From assembly GCA_905182985.1 (NCBI GenBank), contig CAJJDN010000112.1, forward strand, positions 200,678-264,677: a DNA stretch of 64,000 nt, read 5' to 3'. Shown piece by piece: positions 25,483-37,380 of this stretch. Both the position numbers and the translations under genes were made by a program. Below the pieces are notes generated by a model. That model was not told the origin of the DNA, made no database searches, and saw only the letters and a program-made list of their open reading frames with translations. This stretch comes from Paramecium sonneborni. Taxonomy: Eukaryota > Ciliophora > Oligohymenophorea > Peniculida > Parameciidae. The first letter of the stretch is position 1, and each line of letters starts with the position of its first letter.

Positions 25483-28400
25483 TCATAGTGGTTATATTTA
25501 AGCCTTCTTCACATTAAGTTTCTTTCTTAAATTTTTACTTTATTTATGTAATGTCAATAATTTAGAGAATTTATTATTCTTTTTTTTCTAATTTGATTCC
25601 TCTTATTTAATCTCTCTCACATTAAAATTATCCGATTTGAATTTATATTTATGAATGAATGAATATGGATACATCAAATATCTCACGAACTATTTAAAGA
25701 CCTAAGGAATATTTTATTATTCTTTCAATTTTACTTTATAAAATTCATTATAAATTGTCAATATTTAATCAACATTGTTATGAATATTATAAAATTTATA
25801 TTGTTTAACACTTTCTATCTAATCAAATTTCTCTGGTTTTTAAGTATTAAGTTTAATTAGCATTTATAATTTCAACTTCAGAAATTCCATTTCCTAAATA
25901 TCTTTTTCAATCCATTCAATATTGTGATCATCAATATATTTTAATCTCTTCTATATTCCATTTAACAATTATTTTTATTCTGACTCTTTATAGTTTTCAC
26001 TATTTAAAGATGCTAGAATATTTTTTGTTTAAGCTTTCGAACTTTTACGATTTGTTATTTTATTTAGACTTTTAACTACTTCCACTGCTCTTTTAAATTT
26101 ACTAATTCCTTTAAAATTCTAAAGTGGTACTAAATCTTCATCTACCAACAATGATATTGATTTTTTAGTAATTTTATTTATTTAACTTTTTCTTTAACTT
26201 AAATAATTCATATTCATTTAAAAATCTTCTTCAGGTTCTTCTTTTATTGAATCTTAGAGATAATAATAATTAGATGATCTTGGAATATTAATTTGTTAAA
26301 GTTTACTTTTATCAACTTCTTCATCTAATTCCTCATAAAATAAACATTGTTTATAATTATCAGTTTAAAATAAATCACTAGTTTCTTAAATTAGATCATT
26401 ATCATTATAAGCTGAAAAATATCCATGTTATCTTTTAGGATTTCTCCTAAATTTAAATTTAAAAGTTTCATTACGTTTTTATTCTCTTGAAAATTAATGT
26501 TTTTTAACTAAATATTCTTTATCAGGTATAAAATGAACCAAAGGACAATCAATAACTTTATGAGAAACACTTTTACAAGAAAAACATGCTAATTTAAGAA
26601 ATTCCGAATCAGAATTATAAATTAAATCATCATGCATTTCTCTAAAAGCTTCATAATCTTCTGGGAATTCTGGAATAATTTTAAGAAAATCATCTCGAGA
26701 CAATAACAATAATTTAGAAAAGCCAATACTTTTAAATCTCTCTCTTGCTTTAATTCCAGTTAAGAATGACATTAAACCAAGACTACTTCCTTTTGAAACA
26801 GTATTCACTATGGATATTGAATTATAAGAAACATGATTTTATTACATCTCATTTTCTATAAATATCTAAATTTCTCCTTCTTCTACAAAACATATAAATT
26901 AATTCATTTTTTAACTAGGAAATAAATGATTAAAATCTATAATATTTTCTGGTTAAACTACTATTGATTTAATCTTTTTAACCAACTTCTTTTTTAATTA
27001 TTCACTAAAATGATTTTTAAATAATGGACAATTATTTAATATCATAGAATTAGCTTCAAATTATAAACTTTCTCTTAAGTTTTCTGATAATTAATTAATT
27101 ATATTTTTTTCTTCTTCTGTTTCCTCTTATTAATTACATTACCAATAATAATTGAGATATTCTCTAATCTTAAATTATAGTTCATAACTAATTTTCTTAT
27201 TTTACATATAAGTATTAATAGTTTAAACCTTCTTTCTTTTTTCTTTTGTATAGAATGAAATCTTATCAATAATAGCACCTACAGTACTCACACTGTAGGA
27301 TAATTATATACTACATATCATCATAAACATTATACAAAGAACAGTTTCAAAAGTACTTTGAGGAGTAATGTCTCCATATCCAACTGTAAACATTGTAACT
27401 GTTGAAAAATAGAATGAATATAAATATTATATATTCCAATCAGCTTCCTCTAAGTTTTTCAAATTAAGCCATGTTTTATAATCATTTCTATATGAATAAC
27501 TTCCAACCCAAAACCAAAGACAAGAAAATATATGTAAAACAAAAAACAACAAAAATATTAACTTTCCTAATTCTAATAAAGAACTCACTTATTTTGATAA
27601 ATTCAATGCTTCTTCAACTTATTCTGATAATTTAGATATATTTTTGTATTAAATTAAAAACAATAACAACAACAAATGATACCAATTTTCAGTTAATCTT
27701 ACTTATTATGATTAAACTACTGAAATTATTAAAAAAGTTATCAATATCAAGACTGATAAAATATCTAGTCCATATGTTTTTGTAAATACATATTAAGCAA
27801 TCTTTCTCCTATCTGTTACTATTGATCCAAATTCATAATAGGCATTATTAAAACTTATAACAAAATCAATTATCAATAAAGTCAACATTAATGATGTGGG
27901 TATAATTAGAATATCAAACATAAATGATTACATTTCCCATGCTAAATCCATTGGAATAACATATATAAAATAAAATCTTGCCAAAGTAACAATTGCATCC
28001 CAAAGCATTTTCAATTTTGATTCTGGGTAAATTAATGGAATTTTGTTGAGGAAAGCATTCCATTTTAAAGATATCAAAGATAATAATTTATTTACTCTTA
28101 TTATAAATTAGTTTTCTATTTACTAAACCTATTTAACAATTATTGGTCGCATTTTTATCGTATTTTCTCTAAATAAATTTAAATTAAATGTAGCTCCTAA
28201 ATCGTTAATTACTTCAAAATGATATCTATCAAACATTGAATTCAATTTCTTTTTAAATGATATCTTATGTACAAATTTTTAAATCAGAAAATATTAAAAA
28301 AAATCTCTATATATTCTTTCTTAAGTTGAACTTACACTATTTCGTTGTTGCATCTATATAATTTATTTTTAGTCTGAAGAATCATTTGTTGGTTTTGTTA

Positions 28401-28602
28401 AGTTAATATTATTAGGAGATAGAGGAGTTGAATTTTAATGTTATTAGTAGTCTTAATTGATTGAATTCTCACTTACATTATTACCTTTACTCTAAAATTT
28501 ACTAACTGAAAAACAAACATCTGATAGTGAATAATTAATGAAATCTTAGTATTCATCAATAGGCTATTCAGTTATCATCAACTAAGGAATTTGAGAGGAC
28601 AT
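25483..28602 (-). CDS. Cyclic-nucleotide-domain voltage-gated K+ channel 2
   Basis: An intronless 1039-residue frame. Six membrane segments surround the filter TVGYGDITP, followed by the C-linker and a cyclic-nucleotide-binding domain (GSSLGLMSFLTG). Directly after it lies a zinc knuckle C-x2-C-x4-H-x4-C (26545-26586), then the block CPLVHFIPDKEYLVKKH. The long tail is basic and low-complexity. The pair S4/S4-S5 has few arginines, so it may be weakly voltage-gated. In ciliates such channels set membrane potential and ciliary beating. It resembles channels 1 and 3 in this window in architecture but not closely in sequence, so they are old paralogues and not a recent tandem array. Confidence 0.93.
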
Positions 28603-29213
28603 CCTGATTTTCTTATATATTAACTATAAAATAATATATAAAATTCATTCTTATTAAATTCTTAAAAGACTTATTCTTTATGAATTTAATGATAAATTCA
28701 CAATCCTTAATGCTTTTTATTGTTTCCTTTTCATTTTCAATTTATAATTATATCTATATTATTTGGTTTTTTGTTTTTATTTATTTCAGTTATTATATAT
28801 TCTCATCTTTTTTCTACATTCACTTAGAAGTATCAATTTTCATTTAAAATTTTTATAATTTTCTTATAAAATGATTTTATTTAGAATTATTCAATCAACT
28901 TCATTATTAAATTTATTGTTCCTTGAAATCTTTAAAAGCAACAACTAAAATTTAATTTTTTAAATTAGACAAAAATCAACGTATTTTGTTACCTATCTAC
29001 TATATCATTTATTATTAACTCTGTATTAACTTGTGTTCTTTAGTATTTAAATTTATGTATTTTCAAATTCAAAATAATTGTAATTAATCTAAAGCACCTA
29101 TCTGTAAAAACTTAAATTAAATTCAATTTTTGTCAAATTTCTTAGTATTTTGAATTGATAAAAACACTATTTTGAAGGAATAGTACAAATATATTTTCGA
29201 TTCATCAAGATTT
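28603..29213. other. AT-rich intergenic stretch
   Basis: Upstream of K+ channel 2 I see no convincing frame on either strand, only A/T runs and short TA repeats. It probably holds the promoter of the channel gene. Confidence 0.4.
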
Positions 29214-29678
29214 TCAATTGTTTTAATGATTTTTCCTAAACTCTAAAAGCATTGTCATACCTATATTATATAAAGTGCATTATAATTTATAAAGTAAAAA
29301 AATATATTTATAAACATTGAAAATTACTATTTATTTATTCTCAACTAAAATACAATTTAATTAGTGTCTTGCTTTATTTGTATAAATAGAATATAATTAA
29401 TAATATTGAGACAAATATGTTAATAGATATGTTGTGGCAAATTTTTAATTTCTGCTTTAATTAGAATAAAAGAATGATTAAGCTGAATTAAAAAAATGGA
29501 ATAGAATATTAGAAAGAATCTAATTCAATAAATTTTTTATAAATTATATTTTTGTATAATCAATAATTCCAATTTAATAATAGAATCCTTTTTTATTGAT
29601 AATCTTATTGATTACTTCAACATCTTAAATTTCATCGATAAGTTCAAATACATAAAAGCTTAACCAATCAACAAGAAT
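29214..29678 (-). pseudogene. Possible gene remnant
   Basis: A minus frame is open for about 155 codons to a TGA at 29214-29216. Its beginning looks like real protein (acidic and hydrophobic mix, with ELIDEIQDVEVINKIINKKG). Just upstream the same frame continues with KWIKFIHHSLR but is interrupted by an in-frame TGA at 29679-29681. A 25-nt intron beginning GTTGAATTC could remove that TGA but changes frame into weaker sequence. No start codon or family is recognised. It could be a decayed gene or chance open reading in AT-rich DNA. Confidence 0.25.
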
Positions 29679-30047
29679 TCAACGTAAAGAATGATGGATA
29701 AACTTAATCCACTTTTCTAATTTTTAAAATCTTAATCTTTTAATACTTGATCACTTGATAAAATAATTTCTGTTTGTTAAGATCTTATACTATTGTATTA
29801 AGATTATTAATGCAATGCCAAAAATATTATTCAATTATTTTATATTCAAGTTTAGAGTTCTGTTATGTTTATACTTTTTAAGAGAATTTTATTTTTATAT
29901 TTAAAATAAAAAATTTGAAGTGTTATACAATTAAATTGTATATGAATATATTAAAAAGGCTCAAGTTTACTACTTTTATATTATTTTGTATAATTCTTTG
30001 ATTAGATAATAGAATCTGATAAAATGTATTATTTTTATTATTAAATA

Positions 30048-31115
30048 ATGTAGTAAAGTTTTAAGAAAATTGGAACTCATAATGGAGCATTCCATGTAGA
30101 TGAAGTATTAGCATGTACTATGTTGACCAAATATACTAATGAATTTAAAAATGGAATAATAACTAGAACAAGAGATCCAGCTATTTGGGCTTAATAGGAT
30201 ATTTTAGTAGATGTTGGAGGAATTTATGACCCATAAACACATCGTTATGATCATCATTAAAAAGAATTCTAGGATTCATTTTCTTAAGATTTTCATATTC
30301 GTTTGAGTAGTGCAGGATTAATCTACAAACATTTTGGATTAGAAATTATTTAGAATATAATTAATCATATTAATGCCACAGTTGAGCTCACTATAGAAAT
30401 TGTAAAATATTTCCATCAAATATTAATAGGAAAAGGTTGATGAAAAGTCACTTAACATAATGTATTTAAAATTATATAAGAATTTTATATAAAGCATTGA
30501 TGCGATAGATAATGGGATTAATCAATTTCCTACTTAAGATTAAATTAAATATTAAATCAATACTCATTTATCAGCAGTCATAAACAGATTTAATCCAATT
30601 TGGTGTGAAAAAAATTAGGATGAAAATGATAGATTTCATTAAGCAATAGAATTCGTTAATAAAGAGCTTATTTCTTAAGTGAAATCAATTTATTTGTATA
30701 TATTTATTTTATTTGATTTAGAGGTTGGTATCCTGGAAGAATTTATGTTCTTTAAGCTTTTGAAGCAAGGATTGAATAAGATCCATCTGGATAAATTCTT
30801 AAATTACCAATTGCTTTACCATGGAAAAGTCATGTCTTTGATATAGAACAAGAAAAAGGAGTTGTTGGATTAATAAAGTTTGTTTTATATCCTAACCAAA
30901 ATGAAGGATGGAGAGTTTAAGCTTTGTCAATTTAGGAAGATAGTTTTGAAAATAGAAAGTCTTTGAAAGAAGAATGGAGAGGAATCAAAGATATTTAATT
31001 ATTGAAAGATATATCTGGCATTGATGATATTGTATTTGTTCATGCTAATGGATTTATTGGAGGAGCTAGATCTTATGAAAATGCATTGAAAATGGCCAAA
31101 TTAAGTCTGGATTGA
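30048..31115 (+). CDS. MYG1: MYG1 family 3'-5' RNA exonuclease / DHH-type hydrolase
   Basis: Two introns (30402-30429 and 30696-30721) leave 337 residues, the family's normal length. The N-terminal motif KIGTHNGAFHVDEVLACTML and the metal-binding block DVGG.YDP..HRYDHHQKEF are diagnostic of MYG1 (UPF0160), a DHH-like phosphoesterase. In other eukaryotes it works as an RNA exonuclease in nucleus and mitochondria. The conserved end FVHANGFIGGARSYENALKMA is intact. An in-frame ATG at 30024 could extend the protein by 8 residues. No mitochondrial presequence is obvious. Confidence 0.95.
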
Positions 31116-31222
31116 TCACAAATACATAATATATCAATCAATCAAATTTAAGTATCTCACTAGATATCTAAATATCTTAATTAAAAATAATGAAAATATA
31201 AATATATTTTATATAATTAATC

Positions 31223-33597
31223 ATGGATTCTGAATCCCCTGTTATGAAGAAATACCCAATCGAAAATATTTTAAATGATGCTACTGGTTTACTGAAAAAG
31301 GTATTATAAGTTAACATAAAAGAATGGCAATCGAAAAGTGATCTTAATGTTAGATAAACATTTCATGAATTATTCTCATAATGAAATGAACACACTAAAT
31401 ATACAAATAAGTAGAAGACTTATGAGAGCAGCTTAGAGTTTAATAAAGGAATATATTCATGGTGATAATATATCAAAAGTGGATCTATTGCTTGATAGAT
31501 GCAATTTATATACAGCTATAATATATATTAACATTCAAAGAATGCTTAAGAATGAGAGAGGAACTGAACATTTTGAAGAATTGACTAATTCGTAGATTGA
31601 ATAAAAGATTGGATTAAACCGATTGAGGTAAAGGATTCGTTAGACTATTTGTATCCCTGGAAGTTTAATAAAGGTTGCCCATTTAGGTAGACTTAAGGAA
31701 AAAACCAAAAGTATTTACTATATATATATTTTAGTTAAGTTTTATTTAAACGAATGTTGGACGTTATTAATGAAATAGCTAGTTTTATATGCAAAATTAT
31801 TTAAAATAACTAATGAAGTACCAAATAGTTTGAAGATGATGCATAAAGTTGATAAAATATTATAGATTAAAGAAATGTAAAACACAACAAATATTGATTT
31901 AATAAAAATATTCGTTGATCATTACTAAAATTTCGGTTAGCTTTACTTTTAATTATGCGAGTTTAAGAATTCGTTAAAATAGTATGAAATTGCATTTTAA
32001 TATTTGCAATAATTAATTTTTATTATTTTGAAAAAAAGAAACACTCCAAATGTTATAGATGATTCTGATCTACAACCTGTTGAATAATATATAATGAAAT
32101 TAGTAATGATTTTATATTTGTAATCATTATGTTATGAATATATATCTGAATATTCTAAAATGAAGGAATGTATTCATTTAGCTTAATGGTTTTGCAATGA
32201 AATTTTAAGATTAGAAGATGAACATTAATTAAGAATTTTAATATTCAGTCGAGCTTAAGATATTTAAAAATATATTGATAATATTTTAGCTGAATGTGAA
32301 ATTAGACATATTATATTTACATTTTTATCAGATGATAATAATCCAGAGATTAAAGCAATTTCATAATCAGTAAAAGATGATTATTAAAAATTACTTGATG
32401 AGAAAATGTATCTGAAATTTCGTATAGAACAACTTAACAAATAATAATATTTTAAATTAAATCCAATACCCATCAAACCTCCATCTCCTTATTTATTATA
32501 TAATGTACCTAAAGGTAGTCGAACAGAAAGAGAACTTACTTAATAATAAATATCTAAAAATTATTAATCCTTCACTACATAAGATGGTTATGATTAACAT
32601 AAATTAATAACTTCAGATAGTGAATCAAAATTGGTTAAATAAAATTCTATCTCATCATTTTCAAGAAGAACTAGACCAACTGATTTTACTCAATATTGTA
32701 AAACTGAATAATCAGATTATCCTAAATTAGATTCAGAATTAGCTGGAGTTATTGTTAATTAATTAAAAAAGGAATAAGCATTCTATTCTTTGGCTGATAT
32801 TGAAAAAACATGTATGAATGAACTTAATGAAAATTAAAGATAATAATAAGATTGTGAATTAGGTAGAGCTATACTCTTATTTAAAAGACAATTTAGTAAA
32901 AATGCTATAGCAGAACCTAAAGAAACTGATTCTTTGAAATAATTAGATAATGAAATTAAAACTGAATTTCAATTAATATCTGGATATTTAGAAGCTCAAG
33001 AAAGATTAAAAAAAAAAAGATAATAATAATAAATCTTTGAATAATCCCTCAAACCAAAACCTAAAACTAAAAGTCCATTTAGAAAAATACTAATTAAGCA
33101 TTCAAATACTCTAGGTTTAAAATAAACAAAAAAGAAATTATAAAATCTAGAAGAAGAATCCGCTTTAATGAAATTATATTAAAAAATATCTGGTTAAAAA
33201 GAGGAACAAAAACCATAAATTAATGAAGAATAAGTTATTAGAAATATGATATAAACTAATTTAAATGTATACTATTACATATATATATATTTAATAGGCA
33301 ATCAAAGTTATAATGGATGATAATCAAAAAGAATAAGAATTTGCCTAAAAATAATTAAAATCACGTAGACATATATCTGAGTAGATACAATCTAAACATG
33401 AAAAATCTCCTAAAAATTCTTAATTCAGAGAAAATTTTAAAAGTCTAGCTGGATCTACATAATATTTAAGTACTAAAGGATAAGCTACTAAAAATGTTAT
33501 TTCTTTAGTTGAATTAGCAAATATTAAAAGAAAAATGAATTAAATTGAATCTAAAAAAGTTGTTAGATACTCAGAATTATTTAGAAGTTAATTGTGA
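31223..33597 (+). CDS. Uncharacterised protein, probably ciliate-specific
   Basis: Not recognised. Introns of 22, 24 and 31 nt give exactly 765 residues. The first half (about 370 residues) is helical and looks folded, resembling alpha-solenoid sequence with Cys, Leu and aromatic residues. The second half is charged, with Q/K/E tracts, probably coiled coil and disorder. It stops at a TGA at 33595-33597. It lies 107 bp after MYG1 and 29 bp before the RING gene, all on the same strand. No enzyme motif or membrane segment is seen. Confidence 0.7.
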
Positions 33598-33626
33598 TTA
33601 TATAATTATAATATATATTAATTATC

Positions 33627-34960
33627 ATGTAAACAGAGTCAAATAATTTATTAAATCCCTTGGAACTGTTAAAAGATAGTGGCATACCAAAACATTTACT
33701 CTATTAATCTAAGATAGAAGTTGACCATTTAATTTGTCCTATTTGTTTAAATATTTTATGGAAACCAGTTGCTTGTGGATAAGATAAATGTTTCTAATCA
33801 TATTGTGAAGTTTGTATCAATAAATGGATTCAAGATTAAGCAGTAGATGTGGTCCTATAAGAATCACTTTATTCCTAATCTTTAATTATTGCTCCTGATT
33901 CTGGATCTGGATCACAATATAGTTCTTAATCTAGTTCTTTTTCTGAAATGCCTTAATAAATTCACATTGAAACTACATTACCTAATTGTCCTAAATGTAA
34001 AAGACCATTTAAAAAAACATCCATACCAATAATTCATAATTTATTAGATTCAATTTAATTGAGTTGTATTTATGAAGAATGCTCTACTAAACCAGGTTAT
34101 GAATAATTTTAAAAACATATTTTACAATGTCCTTTTAGAAGAATTAATTGTTCTGGTTGTGGACTTCAATAATTGTAAAATGAATTAGAATAACATCAAA
34201 ATTAATGTGAACATGTTAATATTGAATGTTCAAAATGTGGTAATAAAATGTCAAGAAAATAGTTTTAACTTCATTCAATTGATGTAAATAATTAACACTA
34301 TTTTAGGATTGCGTATAATAGTAATTTATTAATAAAGACAATTAAATAGCTCAATTATAGAAAAAGATTGATGAATTAAATTAAAAGAATTAATAGTTAG
34401 AATAAAAAATCTGTAAAATGTTAAAAGGAGAATCATTTGATACTATTCATTAGTTTTCATTTAAAACAATGTTTACTTAAAACTATTAATTTGCAGGAAA
34501 TTAAGCTATAGAGGCTAAATTAATACGTCCTTCATTTAATATGTAAAAATAAAAAAATGACTTTCTTCACTTTTATATTAATCACAAAGTAAAGACATAA
34601 GCAGTTTAAGGTATTATTTGGAGAATGAGAATTTAAACTTTAAAAGGTAATTTATTAATTGGAATTTGCTCTACATTATGTCATTATTCAATTGATTTTA
34701 TAATAAATAAATTAGGAGAAATTAAAAGAAAAGAATGGAATGAAAATAAATATAAACTATTAAGAAAAGGTAATTTTACTTTTAGTGAAGGGGACACACT
34801 AACTTTTTAATTTATGCCCTTACAATAATGTTTAAGAATTACAAATGAAAATAGACACATAGTTTGTAGATTTGAACCAACAGAAATAATTGAAATGGGA
34901 GATTCCTTTTTTAGTTTTTTTAGCCTAGAAAATCAAGGTGACTCATTAATTTTTATTTGA
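33627..34960 (+). CDS. RING / TRAF-type zinc-finger protein, probable E3 ubiquitin ligase
   Basis: One 23-nt intron (GTAAAT...TTTAG near 34284-34306) leaves 436 residues. Residues 39-120 contain a RING-like finger (CPICLNILWKPVACG...C..SYCEVC) with an unusual Ser-rich insertion before the last pair (CPKCKRPF). Two or more TRAF-type fingers follow (C..C-x11-H-x3-C spacing, for example CSGCGLQQ and CSKCGNKM), then a coiled coil and a beta-rich C-terminal domain of about 170 residues. TRAF-like E3s ubiquitylate partners; the substrate is unknown. The start MQTESNNLLNPL is the first ATG, 29 bp after the previous gene. Confidence 0.85.
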
Positions 34961-35499
34961 TGCAAAGAGTTTTCTATTTTTTTAATTACTCATTCTTAAA
35001 TTAATATATATATATTTTTATCCAATAATTATAATAATTTATGAGATATTAAACAATTTTACTATACCAAGTTTTACTATTAACTTCAAAATATAATATT
35101 AAGTTCTTTATAATTTATTATTTGTCAAAATGAATAAATCTATATTTATCTAATCCAAATTGAAGAAACTAAAAATTTTAATTTTTTTTCAAGTTAACAT
35201 GATATTTTTTAGATACAACTCTTCTCATTATTTATAGAAAGTAAAACGTAGATATTTTATTTATGCTTTATATTTTATTATATTTATTTAAGATATATTG
35301 CTTATTTAGGTTTTGGAATTTTGAAATAAAAATAATTAAATTTAGAAATGTTAAAATAAAAAAATCTATAACAGATATTTATATTTAATAAATATTATTA
35401 ATTTTTTCTATTGATTAATTATAATGCTATTGTTATATATTGGTATTTAAAATTAAAAAAAAACATTTAAAACATAAAAAAATACAAAAAGTAATGTTA
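34961..35499. other. AT-rich intergenic stretch
   Basis: Between two convergent genes. A/T runs and short TATATA tracts only; no supported frame. Confidence 0.4.
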
Positions 35500-36439
35500 G
35501 CTATAATTTAAAATTTGCTTAAAGTGTGTAACTTAATAAAATATATGAAAATTTTCAGAATTTAAAAAAATTACATAATCTAATTTATATATATATTTGA
35601 TTATAATGCTGGATATCAAAGGATTCTATCAATTTTTCTAATAGAATTCAGTATAGATTAATCTTATAAAGATTCATGTGGTATTACAATTAGAGCTTAT
35701 CTTATCAATCGAACTTTATTTTATAGAGTGATTGCTCTTAAAAATATTACTATATATAATATAATAATGCAGCCTATTCCTGCAAATATGTAAAATTATA
35801 AAGCCATTTAGTAATCATTTTCTAAAATATCAAGTGCAGCAAATATAATCGTATAATAAAATTATAGAATGGCATAACTTAAGTCAAAAAAGTAAGGTAA
35901 AATAGTTTAAATATATTCTTAGCTTTAAAGAAATTATTCAATATTTTTAAGATTAGTATCCTTTTTTCCATCTAACTCCAAAGAATAATGTGTATTAAAT
36001 ATGGATATAATCCTAACTTATATATAAAATATAGTACTATTAATAGATGCCATTAATTCCATATTTATAAATTTGTTTATTATTTAGAATAGGATTTGCA
36101 GCTGGAAATGAAGGAAAATAAATGAATTTTTCATTTTCATAAGCACAAAATGGTAAAATAGATGGTATAATTTCGCAAAGATCTTTTTCATATAGATTTA
36201 ACAATAAATCTTTATTTTCAATATTAATTTTTCTTGATTCAATTACATTGTTATATATTTTTGAATAAATTGTATCCATATCTTTGATTAATGGTGAAAA
36301 CTTCTATAGCAATTCATTATACAAAGTTTTATAATATTTGTCTTTTATATTTAATTCTGGATTCATTTTAAAAATTTCATAAATAATAGTTTAATCTACA
36401 AGAATGTCTTAATTTTTCAATAATTGACAAATAATCATA
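35500..36439. repeat. Direct repeat copy 1 (assembly overlap)
   Basis: This 940-bp block is repeated base for base at 36441-37380, with a single N at 36440 between them. It holds the 3' end of a TmcB-like gene. An unmerged contig overlap is the simplest reading. Confidence 0.9.
35616..36439 (-). CDS. Duplicate 3' fragment of TmcB-like protein 2
   Basis: Identical to the 3' end of the gene at 36557-41277 and cut off at the N at 36440. It includes the last 25-nt intron and the TGA at 35616-35618. It has no start or upstream exons and should not be counted as a separate gene. Confidence 0.6.
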
Positions 36440-36440
36440 N

Positions 36441-37380
36441 GCTATAATTTAAAATTTGCTTAAAGTGTGTAACTTAATAAAATATATGAAAATTTTCAGA
36501 ATTTAAAAAAATTACATAATCTAATTTATATATATATTTGATTATAATGCTGGATATCAAAGGATTCTATCAATTTTTCTAATAGAATTCAGTATAGATT
36601 AATCTTATAAAGATTCATGTGGTATTACAATTAGAGCTTATCTTATCAATCGAACTTTATTTTATAGAGTGATTGCTCTTAAAAATATTACTATATATAA
36701 TATAATAATGCAGCCTATTCCTGCAAATATGTAAAATTATAAAGCCATTTAGTAATCATTTTCTAAAATATCAAGTGCAGCAAATATAATCGTATAATAA
36801 AATTATAGAATGGCATAACTTAAGTCAAAAAAGTAAGGTAAAATAGTTTAAATATATTCTTAGCTTTAAAGAAATTATTCAATATTTTTAAGATTAGTAT
36901 CCTTTTTTCCATCTAACTCCAAAGAATAATGTGTATTAAATATGGATATAATCCTAACTTATATATAAAATATAGTACTATTAATAGATGCCATTAATTC
37001 CATATTTATAAATTTGTTTATTATTTAGAATAGGATTTGCAGCTGGAAATGAAGGAAAATAAATGAATTTTTCATTTTCATAAGCACAAAATGGTAAAAT
37101 AGATGGTATAATTTCGCAAAGATCTTTTTCATATAGATTTAACAATAAATCTTTATTTTCAATATTAATTTTTCTTGATTCAATTACATTGTTATATATT
37201 TTTGAATAAATTGTATCCATATCTTTGATTAATGGTGAAAACTTCTATAGCAATTCATTATACAAAGTTTTATAATATTTGTCTTTTATATTTAATTCTG
37301 GATTCATTTTAAAAATTTCATAAATAATAGTTTAATCTACAAGAATGTCTTAATTTTTCAATAATTGACAAATAATCATA
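36441..37380. repeat. Direct repeat copy 2 (assembly overlap)
   Basis: Second copy of the 940-bp block at 35500-36439. This copy is continuous with the upstream exons of the TmcB-like gene, so it is the one to keep for that gene model. Confidence 0.9.

Noticed and set aside
35500..37380. Recent tandem gene duplication
   Set aside because: Perfect identity, exact abutment on a single N and two further identical cases make an assembly overlap far more likely.
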